A stretch of 64,000 nucleotides of DNA. Origin: Catillopecten margaritatus gill symbiont. Lineage in GTDB: Bacteria > Pseudomonadota > Gammaproteobacteria > PS1 > Pseudothioglobaceae. Where the stretch lies: assembly GCA_037956075.1 (NCBI GenBank), contig CP138327.1, positions 310,001-374,000 of the forward strand, written 5' to 3'. Shown in pieces: positions 41,996 through 52,246 of the stretch (the stretch's first letter is position 1; each line of letters opens with the position of its first letter). The notes beneath the pieces are model-generated. The model had not been told where the DNA came from. It did not search any database and was given only the letters and a program-made list of their open reading frames with translations. The translations under genes were made by a program, and so were the position numbers.

Positions 41996-43096
41996 TTACT
42001 TAGACTGAGAGTTTAAGTACGCCTGGTCTGAAATAGCCGTCCAAGCACGCGCCTTTTTAAGGTAGTTGCGTCTTGATTCAATGATTTCTTTTGACAAGGA
42101 GTTTTTAGCCGCTAACTTGTCAAGTAACTTATCGTTCGCCGCACGCAATGCGTCAAACACTGGCTTAGGAAAAGTTTTGACTTTAATGTTAGGAAAATCT
42201 TTTTTCATCGCTACCCAGTTTTTAGCACTTTCGTCATTTGAACGCACGAACATATCGTAAGCCGCCAACTTCATTGAAGTGATTAAAATGGTTTGTAAGT
42301 CTTTTGGCAATGAATTGTATGTCTTAAGATTGATTAAAAACTGTAATTCAGACCCTGGCTCATGCCAACCTGTGTAGTAGTAAGGCGCAACTTTGTGGAA
42401 GCCCATACGCAAATCCAATGAAGGGCCTACCCATTCTAATGCATCAATTGTGCCACGGTCTAGAGCGGTGTAAAGTTCTCCCGCTGGAATGTTGGTTGGT
42501 TTTGCACCGACTTCTGCCATAATCTCACCAGCAAAACCTGGGATACGCATTTTCAAACCTTTAAGGTCGGTAATAGAGTTAATTTCTTTTTTAAACCAGC
42601 CACCCATTTGGTTGCCCGTGTTACCACCGATGATAGATTTTAAGCCGTGTTTGGCGTAAACCTTGTCCATTAATTCTTGACCACCGCCATATTCAAACCA
42701 CGCATGTTGCTCATTTGCGGTCATATCAAATGGCATTGAAGTGAAAAATAAAGTGTTGATGTCTTTGCCTTTCCAATAATAAGAACCCGAATGACCTAAG
42801 TCGTATTGACCTGATTTAACAAAGTCAAAAATACCGAGTGCTGATTTGTGTTTGTTTTTGGAATCAACTTTAATGGCTAAACGACCACCAGACATATCGT
42901 TTGCTAATTGTGCAAACTTTTTAGTGGCATCGCCGAAAATCGGGAAGTTGCTCGGCCAAGTTTCTGCTAATTTCAAGGTATAAACTTTGTCGCTATGAGC
43001 GGCAGCACCTTCTTTTTTGTCATTGTCAAACCAGCCTGCATTAGCGGTTGTAGCGATTAATGCAGTGGCTGCAAATAGTGGAATTAATTTTTTCAT
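41996..43096 (-). CDS. dctP: TRAP transporter substrate-binding protein (TakP-like DctP)
   Basis: The periplasmic receptor of the transporter, 366 residues, with a Sec signal (MKKLIPLFAATALIATTANA). After an unusual charged linker (DNDKKEGAAAHSDK) it shows YTLKLAETWPSNFPIFGDAT, LKGLKMRIPGFAGEIMAEVG (family signature with the carboxylate-binding Arg) and DRGTIDALEWVGPSLDLRMG. The WVGP and GWHEPGSELQFLIN segments resemble TakP, which binds 2-oxo acids; the substrate is inferred. Shine-Dalgarno gaggagag precedes the ATG. Confidence 0.9.
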   Translation of the reverse strand: MKKLIPLFAATALIATTANAGWFDNDKKEGAAAHSDKVYTLKLAETWPSNFPIFGDATKKFAQLANDMSGGRLAIKVDSKNKHKSALGIFDFVKSGQYDLGHSGSYYWKGKDINTLFFTSMPFDMTANEQHAWFEYGGGQELMDKVYAKHGLKSIIGGNTGNQMGGWFKKEINSITDLKGLKMRIPGFAGEIMAEVGAKPTNIPAGELYTALDRGTIDALEWVGPSLDLRMGFHKVAPYYYTGWHEPGSELQFLINLKTYNSLPKDLQTILITSMKLAAYDMFVRSNDESAKNWVAMKKDFPNIKVKTFPKPVFDALRAANDKLLDKLAAKNSLSKEIIESRRNYLKKARAWTAISDQAYLNSQSK

Positions 43097-43113
43097 TTTT
43101 CTCTCCTCGTGAG

Positions 43114-43905
43114 TTATTTAAGTCGTGCCAAGACAGCACGATTGTTGGCATTATAATCTATAAATGTTTTGATTTGGGTAAAACTTTCTTTCAATAATTT
43201 AACGATTTCTTGTTGTTGATTGTATCCGTGTTCTAAAAGTAAAAAACCATTTTTATTCAATTGGTTAGGTGCTTGACTGATGATGACTTTAATATCATCC
43301 AAGCCATCTTCCCCCGCAGTGAGTGCGGCAATGGGTTCATGTTTTAAAGCGTTTAAATGTGTATCGTTTTCTTCAATATAAGGTGGATTGGAAATAATCA
43401 AATCAAAGGTTTGATTAGGCACAGCTTCAAACCAATTACCTTGCTGAAAGTTGATTGTCGTTGTGGTATTTTGTTTTGCTACTTCAAGCGTAGCCTCAGA
43501 AAAATCCGTTGCTGTTACTTGCCAATGCGGGTTTTTATCTGCCAAAGTGACAGCAATAACGCCACTGCCCGTGCCCAAATCTAGTAAATCACAAGGCTTG
43601 TTTTTAAATAAATCTAAGGCAATATCAATCAATAATTCCGTTTCAGGGCGGGGGATGAGTGTATCAGGTGTAACTTTGAAGTCTAAATGGTAAAACCCTT
43701 TTCTACCACTTAAATAAGCGAAAGGCGTGCCATTTTCTCGCTGTTTAATAAAGGTATCTAATGCTACTTTCTCTTTATTATTAAGCGTGTAATCTTTGTG
43801 GGTGATTAGCCAAGCAGGATTTTTTTGCAATGCTAATTCTAACAATGGCGTAATGTCAGTGAACGGACTGTTTAAATAATCGTCAACCCTAAGAAGTTTT
43901 TGCAT
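43114..43905 (-). CDS. prmC: peptide chain release factor N5-glutamine methyltransferase
   Basis: PrmC methylates the Gln of the GGQ motif in RF1 and RF2. I start at the ATG at 43905 ([13 protein letters not shown]) rather than at 43929, whose extra eight residues lie inside rnfE. The 263-residue product has the SAM motif [16 protein letters not shown] and the diagnostic catalytic NPPY motif in [12 protein letters not shown]. It overlaps rnfE by 17 nt. Confidence 0.93.
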   Translation of the reverse strand: MQKLLRVDDYLNSPFTDITPLLELALQKNPAWLITHKDYTLNNKEKVALDTFIKQRENGTPFAYLSGRKGFYHLDFKVTPDTLIPRPETELLIDIALDLFKNKPCDLLDLGTGSGVIAVTLADKNPHWQVTATDFSEATLEVAKQNTTTTINFQQGNWFEAVPNQTFDLIISNPPYIEENDTHLNALKHEPIAALTAGEDGLDDIKVIISQAPNQLNKNGFLLLEHGYNQQQEIVKLLKESFTQIKTFIDYNANNRAVLARLK

Positions 43906-44524
43906 TAATCCAATTTTTAACAGCAACAATCAAACCCAAACCAATGAAAGCACCTGGTGGCAAAATGGCTAATAATGTACCTTGATAATCCTCAAAAACG
44001 GTAATACTGAGTGTATTACCTAGGTTGCCTAAAAGCAAAGAAGACTGGTCAAACAGGGTGCCAGAGCCAATGAGTTCACGCATCGCACCAAGGACAATCA
44101 GCACGATAGAAAAACCAATCCCCATCATCAACCCATCTAGTGCCGATTTTCCAAAAGTATTTTTACTGGCAAAAGCCTCAGCCCTGCCCAAAATTGCACA
44201 ATTCGTCACAATCAACGGCACAAAAATCCCCAAAATCAAATACAAATCGTAAAAATACGACTGCATCGCCAATTCAACAATGGTTACAAATGAGGCAATC
44301 AGCAAAACAAAAACAGGAATACGAATCTCCTTGCGAATATTATGGCGAAAAATCGAAATCGTGGTATTCGACGCTACCAACACAAAAGTCGTCGCCAACC
44401 CAAGCCCAATCGCATTCACAATATTATTCGTTACCGCCAACAACGGACACAAACCCAGTAAAGCAACTAAGGCTTGGTTATTATTCCATAAACCGTTTTT
44501 GGCAATTTTGAGGTAATCTTCCAT
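43889..44524 (-). CDS. rnfE: electron transport complex subunit RnfE/RsxE
   Basis: RnfE is one of the membrane subunits of the Rnf (ferredoxin:NAD) complex. The 211-residue product has about six helices and family motifs [37 protein letters not shown] and [21 protein letters not shown]. It is a homologue of NqrD, but [19 protein letters not shown] favours RnfE. No rnfABCDG gene is adjacent: clpB lies upstream and prmC downstream, so this subunit is separated from the rest of its complex. Confidence 0.9.
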   Translation of the reverse strand: MEDYLKIAKNGLWNNNQALVALLGLCPLLAVTNNIVNAIGLGLATTFVLVASNTTISIFRHNIRKEIRIPVFVLLIASFVTIVELAMQSYFYDLYLILGIFVPLIVTNCAILGRAEAFASKNTFGKSALDGLMMGIGFSIVLIVLGAMRELIGSGTLFDQSSLLLGNLGNTLSITVFEDYQGTLLAILPPGAFIGLGLIVAVKNWINAKTS

Positions 44525-44548
44525 AAAGTGAATTATATCAATGATTAC

Positions 44549-47107
44549 CTAAGAAAATACAATTTCATCATTAGATACATTGCCGTGGATGATTGCATTA
44601 GGTGAAAATTTACCCGCCAATATTTTTTGTGACAATGGGTTTTCTAATAATTGTTGAATCGTGCGTTTTAGTGGTCGTGCGCCGAATATTGGATCGTAGC
44701 CTTTATCAACAATTAAAGCCATTGCCTCGTCGCTTAACACTAATTTTAGGTCTAAATCGGACAAACGAGATTGCAATATTTCCACTTGAATTTTGGCAAT
44801 GCCTTTGATTTGCTCTTTCCCAAGGCTATTGAAAATTACGATTTCATCAATACGATTGACAAATTCAGGACGAAAATGCTCGCCAACGATTTGCGTGAGT
44901 TCGTTGGTCATATCTTTGCCTGGGTTTTCTTGAATTAGGTGCGAACCAAGGTTTGAAGTCATTACAATCACCGTGTTTTTAAAATCCACAGTGCGACCTT
45001 GTCCATCGGTTAAACGCCCATCGTCAAGTACTTGTAAAAGAATGTTAAAAACATCAGGATGTGCTTTTTCCACCTCATCCAATAACACGATAGAATACGG
45101 CTTGCGACGCACAGCCTCGGTCAACATTCCCCCTTGTTCGTAGCCGACATAGCCTGGAGGTGCGCCGATTAAACGCGCGACAGAATGTTTTTCCATAAAT
45201 TCACTCATATCCACCCGCACAATCGCTTGCTCAGTGTCGAATAAAAAGTCAGCAAGGGCTTTGGTGAGTTCAGTTTTCCCCACACCTGTCGGACCCATAA
45301 ACATAAACGAACCGTCGGGACGATTAGGGTCAGACAACCCTGCACGAGAACGACGCACAGCATCAGCAATGACTTTAACAGCCTTGTCTTGACCCACTAA
45401 ACGCTGATGGATAATGGACTCCATTTGCAGAAGTTTGTCTTTTTCGCCTTCCATCATTTTATCCACAGGAATGCCCGTCCACCGCGCCACAATATGGGCG
45501 ATTTCATCTTCTGTCACCTTGTTGCGTAACAGCGTCATTGCCTCAGTGTCAGCAGATTCTGCTTCGGTAATTTTGGCTTCCAATTCAGGGATTTTTCCAT
45601 ATTGCAACTCACTCATTTTTGCCAAATCGTTATTACGATGTGCTGTTTCAAAATCGGATTTTGCTTGCTCCAACTCTTCTTTTAAATGCTGTGCGCCTTG
45701 CACCACGGATTTTTCTTTTTTCCACACTTCTTCAAAATCGGCGTATTCTTTTTCAAGGGTTGAAATGTGCTTTTCTAATTCTTTAAGTCGCTCTTTCGAC
45801 GCCCTGTCTTTTTCTTTTTTCAACGCCATCCTCTCAATTTTGAGTTGCACCAATTTACGGTCAAGCTTATCCATCGACTCAGGTTTTGAGTCAATTTCCA
45901 TCCGAATTTGCGACGCCGCTTCATCAATCAAATCAATGGCTTTATCAGGCAATTGTCTGTCGGTAATATAGCGTTGAGAATAAGTTACCGCAGCAATAAT
46001 CGCAGGGTCAGTGATTTCCACGCCGTGATGCACCTCATATTTTTCCTTCAAACCACGCAAGATGGCAATGGTATCTTCCTCCGTCGGCTCATCCACTAAC
46101 ACCTTTTGAAAACGGCGTTCCATCGCCGAGTCTTTTTCAATATATTGGCGATATTCATCCAGCGTCGTCGCCCCCATACAATGTAAATCGCCTCGTGCAA
46201 GTGCAGGTTTGAGCATATTGCCCGCATCCATCGAGCCTTCGCCTTTACCCGCCCCCATCATTGTATGCAACTCATCAATGAATAAAATCACTTGTCCATT
46301 TTCCGCCTCAAGGTCTTTGAGAACGGCTTTCATTCTTTCCTCAAATTCACCTTTATATTTTGCCCCTGCAACCAAAGCCGCCATATCCAAGGATAATAGG
46401 CGTTTGCCTTTAACCCCCTCAGGTACTTCGTTGTTAATAATGCGTTGCGCCAAGCCTTCGGCAATTGCGGTTTTACCCACACCCGGTTCACCGATTAAAA
46501 CAGGGTTATTTTTAGTGCGTCGTTGTAACACTTGAATGGCACGACGAATTTCACCATCGCGCCCAATCACAGGGTCGAGTTTGCCATCCTGCGCTTGTTG
46601 CGTCAGGTCAAGGGTGTATTTTTCCAAAGCATCTCTTTGAGTTTCTGCATTTTGGTCGTTCACGGTTTCTCCTCCTCTTAGGTTGTTAATGGCAGTTGAT
46701 AGGGCTTGCTTATCAACGCCTGATTCTTTCAATAATTTTGTACTCGTATCGCCGCCATTAACAATGGCTAATAAAAATAATTCAGTAGATAAATAAGTAT
46801 CACCTTTATCGGTGGCTAATTTTTCAGTCAGATTAATCAATCGTAATAAATTCTGCGAAATACCCACATCACCATTCAGATTGTTAATCACGGCTAACTG
46901 CTCAATGGACGCATCCACTTTGGTTTTAAGTTGCTTGGTATTCACATTCAACGCTCTAATCACATTACTCACACTGGATGCATAATCGCTAAGCATTACA
47001 CTCAACACATGCACCGCTTCAATCGCAGTATGATTTTTACTAACAGCAATAGAGTGTGCCGAATTCAAATCTTGTTGAAATTGTGAAGTTAATTTGTTAA
47101 TATCCAT
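44549..47107 (-). CDS. clpB: ATP-dependent disaggregase ClpB
   Basis: ClpB is the Hsp100 machine that rescues aggregated proteins with DnaK. The 852-residue product (E. coli 857) has the N domain, NBD1 with Walker [18 protein letters not shown], the long middle coiled coil (about 405-525) that defines ClpB, and NBD2 with [14 protein letters not shown] and [17 protein letters not shown]. No ClpP-binding IGF/L loop is seen. No sigma32 promoter was identified upstream. Confidence 0.97.
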   Translation of the reverse strand: MDINKLTSQFQQDLNSAHSIAVSKNHTAIEAVHVLSVMLSDYASSVSNVIRALNVNTKQLKTKVDASIEQLAVINNLNGDVGISQNLLRLINLTEKLATDKGDTYLSTELFLLAIVNGGDTSTKLLKESGVDKQALSTAINNLRGGETVNDQNAETQRDALEKYTLDLTQQAQDGKLDPVIGRDGEIRRAIQVLQRRTKNNPVLIGEPGVGKTAIAEGLAQRIINNEVPEGVKGKRLLSLDMAALVAGAKYKGEFEERMKAVLKDLEAENGQVILFIDELHTMMGAGKGEGSMDAGNMLKPALARGDLHCMGATTLDEYRQYIEKDSAMERRFQKVLVDEPTEEDTIAILRGLKEKYEVHHGVEITDPAIIAAVTYSQRYITDRQLPDKAIDLIDEAASQIRMEIDSKPESMDKLDRKLVQLKIERMALKKEKDRASKERLKELEKHISTLEKEYADFEEVWKKEKSVVQGAQHLKEELEQAKSDFETAHRNNDLAKMSELQYGKIPELEAKITEAESADTEAMTLLRNKVTEDEIAHIVARWTGIPVDKMMEGEKDKLLQMESIIHQRLVGQDKAVKVIADAVRRSRAGLSDPNRPDGSFMFMGPTGVGKTELTKALADFLFDTEQAIVRVDMSEFMEKHSVARLIGAPPGYVGYEQGGMLTEAVRRKPYSIVLLDEVEKAHPDVFNILLQVLDDGRLTDGQGRTVDFKNTVIVMTSNLGSHLIQENPGKDMTNELTQIVGEHFRPEFVNRIDEIVIFNSLGKEQIKGIAKIQVEILQSRLSDLDLKLVLSDEAMALIVDKGYDPIFGARPLKRTIQQLLENPLSQKILAGKFSPNAIIHGNVSNDEIVFS

Positions 47108-47182
47108 AATCGTCTAAATTTTTCTAAGTTACAACCTATATAATGTTGAACTTTTGAACTTCAAGCGTCAATTAACAATAGT

Positions 47183-47644
47183 ATGTTAAATTTAGTCTTA
47201 TTCGAACCCGAAATACCCAACAATACGGGCAGTCTTATTCGCTTAAGTGCCAATATAGGCGCCGCTTTGCATCTGATTAAACCTTTTGGTTTTGAGATTA
47301 CCGACAAACGATTGCGTCGTGCAGGCTTAGATTATAAAGAGTTGGCAAATGTGACAGAATATGAGAATTTCCAAGATTATTTAGACAAAGCCAAACCCGA
47401 ACGCATTTTTGCTGTGAGTTCAAAAGTAAAAACAAATTATGCCGAAGTGAAATACAAGGACGGTGATTCATTTTTATTCGGCCCTGAAACACGAGGACTG
47501 CCACAAGAAATTTTAGACAAATACGAAGGCATTACCTTGCCCATGCAAGCAGGGTCTCGCAGTTTAAATCTGTCAAATTGTGTGTCTATCGTGGCGTATG
47601 AAGCATGGCGACAAGTAGGATTTATTGGGGCAAAAAATGTTTAA
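47183..47644 (+). CDS. trmL: tRNA (cytidine/uridine-2'-O-)-methyltransferase TrmL
   Basis: TrmL methylates the ribose of wobble nucleotide 34 in leucine tRNAs. The 153-residue product has the minimal SPOUT knot: NTGSLIRLSANIGAALHLIKP at the N-terminus, LFGPETRGLPQEIL, and MQAGSRSLNLSNCVSIVAYE at the C-terminus. A TATAAT box is at 47137-47142. The end overlaps the deacetylase gene by 8 nt. Confidence 0.94.
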   Translation: MLNLVLFEPEIPNNTGSLIRLSANIGAALHLIKPFGFEITDKRLRRAGLDYKELANVTEYENFQDYLDKAKPERIFAVSSKVKTNYAEVKYKDGDSFLFGPETRGLPQEILDKYEGITLPMQAGSRSLNLSNCVSIVAYEAWRQVGFIGAKNV

Positions 47645-48626
47645 ATTTCTATTTTTTATGTTATTCGCTTCGGTGGCAAGCGCTAACAGTTGCGTGGTTT
47701 TGTTGTACCATCATTTTTCTGATAGCACGCCAAAATCAACCAGTATTAGCCCAAAGTTGTTTGAACAGCACCTGCAATATCTCAAAAAAAATGCGTTTAA
47801 AGTATTGAAATTAGAAACAATGCTTGAGCAATTGGATAAAAATTTGCCGAATAAATGTGTGGTATTGACGGCTGATGATGCTTATAAGTCCATTGCTAAA
47901 AATGCTTATCCTTTACTGAAAAAATACCAAATGCCAATGAGTGTTTTTGTTTCAACCGATGCGGTGGATAAAAAGTATAAGGCAATGATGTCGTGGCAGA
48001 CGATGCGGGATATTCAAGGTGAAACAATGCAGTTTTATAACCATACCAAAGACCATGCACATTTATTGGAGTTAAATAAAAAGCAAGTTAAAGTGCAAAT
48101 TACGCAGGCACAAAAACGCCTTGTGCAAGAATTGGGGCAACGCAAGAAAATCTTTGCCTACCCTTATGGAGAGGCGAGTTTGGAGACGCTAAAACACCTT
48201 AAAAATATGGGGTATAGCGTATTTGGGCAGCAGTCGGGTGTGGTATCGGCTATGAGTCATCAGCAGAATTTTCCGCGTTTTCCGATGGCGGCGCACTATG
48301 CCAAAATGTCCAGTTTTAAAACCAAAGTTAATACTTTACCGATGCCGATTAAAGAGGGCGTTGTTAACCCGATATTTACTCAAAATCCACCGACCTTAAC
48401 TTTGAACTTTTTAAAGCCTTTGAATAAGCATCAAAAGGCTAATTTTAATTGTTTTGCTAGTGGTGGCGTGGATATGGTTTGGCAGGGTAGTGAAAGTGTT
48501 AAAGTGACGGCGAAAAAACGCTTAACTCATCGTCGTAGCAAGTATAACTGCACGATGCCGAGTGGGAAAAAAGGTCGATATTATTGGCACAGCGTGCAGT
48601 GGGTTAACCCCAAAATTAAAGAATAG
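47637..48626 (+). CDS. polysaccharide deacetylase family protein, exported
   Basis: NodB-type hydrolases remove acyl groups from cell-surface sugars. From ATG 47637 (MFKFLFFMLFASVASA) the 329-residue product has a Sec signal peptide, then YHHFSDSTPKSTSISP, the metal-binding motifs LTADDAY (motif 1, usual TFDDG), HTKDHAH (motif 2, HxxxH) and FAYPYGE (motif 3). A C-terminal part (about 230-329) is not part of the NodB fold and may be a separate small beta domain. The start overlaps the trmL stop. Substrate unknown. Confidence 0.85.
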   Translation: MFKFLFFMLFASVASANSCVVLLYHHFSDSTPKSTSISPKLFEQHLQYLKKNAFKVLKLETMLEQLDKNLPNKCVVLTADDAYKSIAKNAYPLLKKYQMPMSVFVSTDAVDKKYKAMMSWQTMRDIQGETMQFYNHTKDHAHLLELNKKQVKVQITQAQKRLVQELGQRKKIFAYPYGEASLETLKHLKNMGYSVFGQQSGVVSAMSHQQNFPRFPMAAHYAKMSSFKTKVNTLPMPIKEGVVNPIFTQNPPTLTLNFLKPLNKHQKANFNCFASGGVDMVWQGSESVKVTAKKRLTHRRSKYNCTMPSGKKGRYYWHSVQWVNPKIKE

Positions 48627-48670
48627 CGGTGTATAATCAAAATTTAGTTATTGAAAATTAAGAGAAAAAT

Positions 48671-49222
48671 GTGAAAGACACAAAAGAAAAATTATCTACT
48701 TTAACCATAGCCTTACATTGGATAGTGGGTTTAACTATTATTGCATTAGCAACTATTGGCATTTACATGGCTGAAAATGAAGCATTCGAACTTTACCCCA
48801 TCCATAAGTCAATTGGTGTTTTAATTTTTGCAGTTATTGTTGTTAGAGTTTATTGGCGTTTTTCAAATGGTTGGTTAGAGCCTGTTGCTGAATATAGAGC
48901 AATTGAACATAATTTGGCAAAAATAATCCATTGGACGCTAATAATTGCAATGGTTGTGATGCCAATTTCAGGCTTTATTATGTCCGGTGCGGGCGGTTAT
49001 GGTGTATCTGTATTTGGTTTGGAGATTATTGCCGCACAATTCGACCCCGTAGCTAAAGAAGCTATTCCACATAATGCAGCACTGGCTGTCTTTATGGCAG
49101 AAACACATGAAATAGCGGGTTGGACTATGGTTGTTGCCATTGTATTGCACTTTGTTGGCGCCTTAAAGCATCATTTTATTGACAAGGATAATACCTTGAA
49201 AAGAATGTTGGGGAAAAATTAA
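48671..49222 (+). CDS. cytochrome b561 family protein
   Basis: A four-helix diheme membrane cytochrome of 183 residues. The start is GTG at 48671, with agagaa just upstream. Paired histidines typical of bacterial cytochrome b561 are visible: ALHWIVGLT, YPIHKSIGVLI, IIHWTLIIAMVVMPISG, and ETHEIAGW/IVLHFVGALKHH at the end. It probably moves electrons between quinol and a periplasmic or membrane acceptor. It stands alone before the repeat-rich gap. Confidence 0.9.
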   Translation: MKDTKEKLSTLTIALHWIVGLTIIALATIGIYMAENEAFELYPIHKSIGVLIFAVIVVRVYWRFSNGWLEPVAEYRAIEHNLAKIIHWTLIIAMVVMPISGFIMSGAGGYGVSVFGLEIIAAQFDPVAKEAIPHNAALAVFMAETHEIAGWTMVVAIVLHFVGALKHHFIDKDNTLKRMLGKN

Positions 49223-49265
49223 AGAATTTTGCAGGCTGCGTGACTTATTGAGACCTTTGCATTAG

Positions 49266-49626
49266 GGGCGCCCCCAAAGACCCCAGCACAATTTATACCC
49301 CTCAAGGAAGACCCCTGCATTAGGTATAAATATCGCCTAAAAGCCAACTTTCATCCATTTGCTAACTTTTACAAAACTTGTCTTAACCCTGCTAGGACTG
49401 GCTTTGTAAAAATTACCAACTGAATAAAATTTAACTTTTATTCGACATTCATACCTAATGCAGGGGTCTCCAAGGGGGGTACTGAAAAGAGTGAAACACA
49501 TAAAACAGCCCCTTTCCTTTCCTGTCCAAAAAGGCGTTAAATAGCTGGATATTCTCTTTATTTTTGGGTAGAAAGGGGACTATTTTCTGCATTCCCTAAA
49601 TCGCACTGGGGTTTCTGGGGGTGCCC
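49266..49626. repeat. miniature element family B (reverse copy), itself interrupted
   Basis: Ends gggcgcccccaaagacccc and ggggtttctgggggtgccc are imperfect inverted repeats and match the 130-bp element at 40046-40175 in reverse orientation, including the shared internal gtgaaacacataaaacagcc. It is flanked by TTAG (49262-49265, 49627-49630), which are bases of the outer element's end. Family C element 49308-49470 is inserted in it. A segment with no counterpart in the simple copy lies at about 49515-49578. Confidence 0.75.
49308..49470. repeat. 163-bp miniature element family C (innermost)
   Basis: The terminal inverted repeats gacccctgcattaggtat (49310-49327) and its exact complement (49451-49468) extend to 20 bp with one mismatch. 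The flanks are the 5-bp direct repeat CAAGG (49303-49307, 49471-49475), consistent with insertion into element B. No coding capacity; it needs a transposase from elsewhere. Confidence 0.8.
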
Positions 49627-49693
49627 TTAGGTATAAATACCGCCTAAAAGCCAACTTTCATCCATTTGATAATTTTTACAAAACCTGTATTAA

Positions 49694-49853
49694 TACCATT
49701 TTCAAAAAATAATTATACTAAATAGCACCAATCCTTATCCATTTTAAAAGGCTTAAAAATCCAATGATAGCAATAAGTATCATTGGTTTTTTAAGCATTT
49801 TAAAATGAAAAATTATCAACACTCTTTAGTGTAATTATTTTTTGAAAATGGTA
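49694..49853. repeat. 160-bp palindromic miniature element (family D) with TAA target duplication
   Basis: The ends taccattttcaaaaaataat and the complement are 27-bp inverted repeats with one mismatch. The flanks are TAA (49691-49693, 49854-49856). The interior is almost entirely self-complementary (ccaatgata/tatcattgg around gcaataag), so the whole element can fold into one long hairpin. It interrupts the outer element C' exactly where the C copy is continuous. Confidence 0.85.
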
Positions 49854-49940
49854 TAACTCTGCTAGGACTGGCTTTGTAAAAATTATCAATTTAATAAAAT
49901 TTGTCATTTTGCTAATCATCCCTATTTATACAAAGGTTTC

Positions 49941-50867
49941 TTATTGTAGTTTTATCAGTGTGTAGGCATTGCTAAAGTCTTGAATGTTAAGCGCTTTTTT
50001 GCCTGAAAGTTGCACGGTTTTTAGACTTAATGCACCGTCACCTGTGGCAACAATACATTCTTTTTTATCATGCTTGATGATGTCGCCTGCTTGATGCCCG
50101 TTCTTTTTAACCACATCAGCAGACAAAATACGCAATACTTTATCATCAAATTTCTCACTTGAAGCATGGGTTTGAGCGATAGGGTAGGGGTTAAAGCCCC
50201 TGATTTGTTGACTAATTTCTATCGCAGATTTATTCCAGTCAATCCATGCCTCGTTTTTATTGAGTTTTTTGGCGTAAGTGATACCCGTCTCACTTTGTGG
50301 GGTGGGCGATAGCCTGTCAATATTCTCCAAGGCCTCAACAATTGCACTCGCACCTAATGTTGTCAACTTGTCATGTAGTGATTGTGCGGTGTCAGTATCG
50401 GCAATATCACAGATTTTTTCTAACAAAATATCGCCTGTGTCTAAACCGACATCCATTTGCATGATGCCGATACCCGTTGTTTTGTCGCCTGCCAGAATTG
50501 CCCGTTGAATCGGTGCCGCTCCACGCCAGCGGGGGAGTAGGGAGGCGTGAATATTTAAACAACCGTACTTTGGGGTTTCTAAAACTTCTTTGGGGAGTAA
50601 TTGTCCATAAGCCACGACCACCATTACATCGGCATTAAGATTTGATAAAACTTGTTGCACGGTTTCGTCTTTCAAACTTTCAGGCTGAAAGATAGGTAAA
50701 TTATGTTCTAAGGCTGTTTCTTTAACGGGGCAGGCGCTCAATACACGACCACGCCCTTTGGGACGGTCAGGTTGGCAATAAACACCAACAATGTCATGCC
50801 CTGCATTTTTTAAGGCAGTTAAAATGCCGACAGAGAAATCAGGCGTACCTGCGAAAATTACCTTCAT
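49941..50867 (-). CDS. fmt: methionyl-tRNA formyltransferase
   Basis: Fmt formylates initiator Met-tRNA using 10-formyl-tetrahydrofolate. The 308-residue product starts [19 protein letters not shown] and has the catalytic [20 protein letters not shown] (Asn-His) and [13 protein letters not shown] motifs, plus the C-terminal tRNA-binding domain. Its taa stop lies inside the TTATT target duplication of the adjacent repeat element. It overlaps argH by 4 nt. No def gene is adjacent. Confidence 0.96.
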   Translation of the reverse strand: MKVIFAGTPDFSVGILTALKNAGHDIVGVYCQPDRPKGRGRVLSACPVKETALEHNLPIFQPESLKDETVQQVLSNLNADVMVVVAYGQLLPKEVLETPKYGCLNIHASLLPRWRGAAPIQRAILAGDKTTGIGIMQMDVGLDTGDILLEKICDIADTDTAQSLHDKLTTLGASAIVEALENIDRLSPTPQSETGITYAKKLNKNEAWIDWNKSAIEISQQIRGFNPYPIAQTHASSEKFDDKVLRILSADVVKKNGHQAGDIIKHDKKECIVATGDGALSLKTVQLSGKKALNIQDFSNAYTLIKLQ

Positions 50868-52246
50868 TTAAGATTTTTGCGTGCCGTGGTAATCGCTTGC
50901 TTGACTTGATTGGGTGCAGTGCCTCCCAAATGGTCACGGGCACAAAGCGAGCCTTCCAAGGAAAGCACATCAAATACATCATTTTCAATGCGTGCGTCAA
51001 ATTTTTGCAATTCTGCCAAACTCAATTCACTTAAATCTTTTTGCTGCTGAATGCCATAAGCTACCGATTTACCCACCACCTCGTGAGCATCACGAAATGG
51101 CAAACCTTTTTTCACCAAATAATCCGCTAAATCTGTCGCCGTGGTGTAACCTTTTTTGGTTGATTCGTGCATCACTTCGCTGTTGACTTGAATAGCAGGT
51201 ACCATATCGGCAAATACACGCAAGCAGGCTTTGAGTGTATCAACGGTGTCAAACAGTGGCTCTTTGTCTTCTTGATTGTCCTTGTTATAAGCGAGCGGTT
51301 GCGACTTCATAATCGTGAGCATTGAGGTCAAATTACCATACACACGCCCCGTTTTGCCACGCACTAATTCTGGCACATCAGGGTTTTTCTTTTGTGGCAT
51401 AATTGATGAGCCCGTGCAGAAACTGTCTTGCAATTCAATGAAGTTAAATTGCGCACTTGACCATAAAATGATTTCTTCTGAAAAGCGCGACAAATGCATC
51501 ATAATAATACTGGCAGCGTTTAAAAACTCAATCGCAAAATCACGGTCACTTACAGCATCTAACGAATTGTTACAAATGTTTTCAAATTCTAATAATTCCG
51601 CTGTGCGAACACGATTAATTGGGTAAGTTGTCCCCGCAAGTGCCGCCGCACCGAGCGGCATTGAATTGGTGCGTTTGCGACAATCAATTAAGCGTTCAAC
51701 ATCACGAGACAACATCTCAAAATATGCCATCATATGGTGCCCAAAACTCACAGGCTGTGCTGCTTGTAAGTGTGTGAAACCTGGCAATATGGTGTTTGTT
51801 TCTTGCTCTGCTAAGTTCAATAACGCACCTTGCAGGCGTTTAATTTCGTCATTAATATCATCGATTTGCTCACGCAAATATAGGCGGATATCGGTTGCTA
51901 CTTGGTCATTGCGAGAACGCCCTGTGTGTAGTTTTTTGCCCGCATTGCCAATCATTGCTACTAATCGTGCCTCGATATTCATATGCACATCTTCTAAATC
52001 AACCGACCATTCAAATTTATCGACTTTGATTTCCGCAAGAATCGTGGTTAACCCTTCGATAATTTGTGATTTCTCATTCTCAGTCAAAAGTCCAACTTCA
52101 CACAACATCGTCGCGTGTGCAATCGAGCCTTGAATGTCATAAGGGGCAAGAATTTTGTCAAAAAATACCGAAGCGCCAAAAATTTTGACAAATTCATCGG
52201 TTGATTGTTGGAAGCGTCCGCCCCAAGATTGATTAGTTTTACTCAT
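50864..52246 (-). CDS. argH: argininosuccinate lyase
   Basis: ArgH makes arginine and fumarate from argininosuccinate. I start at ATG 52246 ([20 protein letters not shown]), which overlaps the preceding gene's stop (ATGA); the longer frame runs inside that gene. The 460-residue product has [33 protein letters not shown] and the superfamily signature [12 protein letters not shown] with the catalytic Ser. It is full length and overlaps fmt by 4 nt. Confidence 0.96.
   Translation of the reverse strand: MSKTNQSWGGRFQQSTDEFVKIFGASVFFDKILAPYDIQGSIAHATMLCEVGLLTENEKSQIIEGLTTILAEIKVDKFEWSVDLEDVHMNIEARLVAMIGNAGKKLHTGRSRNDQVATDIRLYLREQIDDINDEIKRLQGALLNLAEQETNTILPGFTHLQAAQPVSFGHHMMAYFEMLSRDVERLIDCRKRTNSMPLGAAALAGTTYPINRVRTAELLEFENICNNSLDAVSDRDFAIEFLNAASIIMMHLSRFSEEIILWSSAQFNFIELQDSFCTGSSIMPQKKNPDVPELVRGKTGRVYGNLTSMLTIMKSQPLAYNKDNQEDKEPLFDTVDTLKACLRVFADMVPAIQVNSEVMHESTKKGYTTATDLADYLVKKGLPFRDAHEVVGKSVAYGIQQQKDLSELSLAELQKFDARIENDVFDVLSLEGSLCARDHLGGTAPNQVKQAITTARKNLK

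Larger units (their letters stand above)
49250..49940. repeat. outer miniature element (family C', GAGACC ends) containing two further insertions
   Basis: Left end gagacctttgcattagg (49250-) and right end caaaggtttc (-49940) are flanked by the 5-bp direct repeat TTATT (49245-49249 and 49941-49945); the right copy supplies the fmt stop codon. The element's body (taggtataaataccgcctaa... to ...aaaattatcaatttaataaa) matches family C at 49308-49470. It is split by element B at 49266-49626 and by element D at 49694-49853. The stretch has no gene. Confidence 0.75.

Noticed and set aside
45455-45470. DnaA box TTATCCACA inside clpB
   Set aside because: A single match within coding sequence with no partner boxes or AT-rich tract; expected by chance.
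45414-45971. 185-codon plus-strand frame opposite clpB
   Set aside because: Lies wholly inside the clpB coiled-coil region; Ser-rich translation typical of an antisense shadow.
49223-49940. CRISPR array or tandem repeat
   Set aside because: Repeated words here belong to nested insertions with inverted ends and target duplications, not to evenly spaced direct repeats.
51666-52133. 155-codon plus-strand frame opposite argH
   Set aside because: Antisense shadow of a certain gene; no start signal and no recognisable domain.
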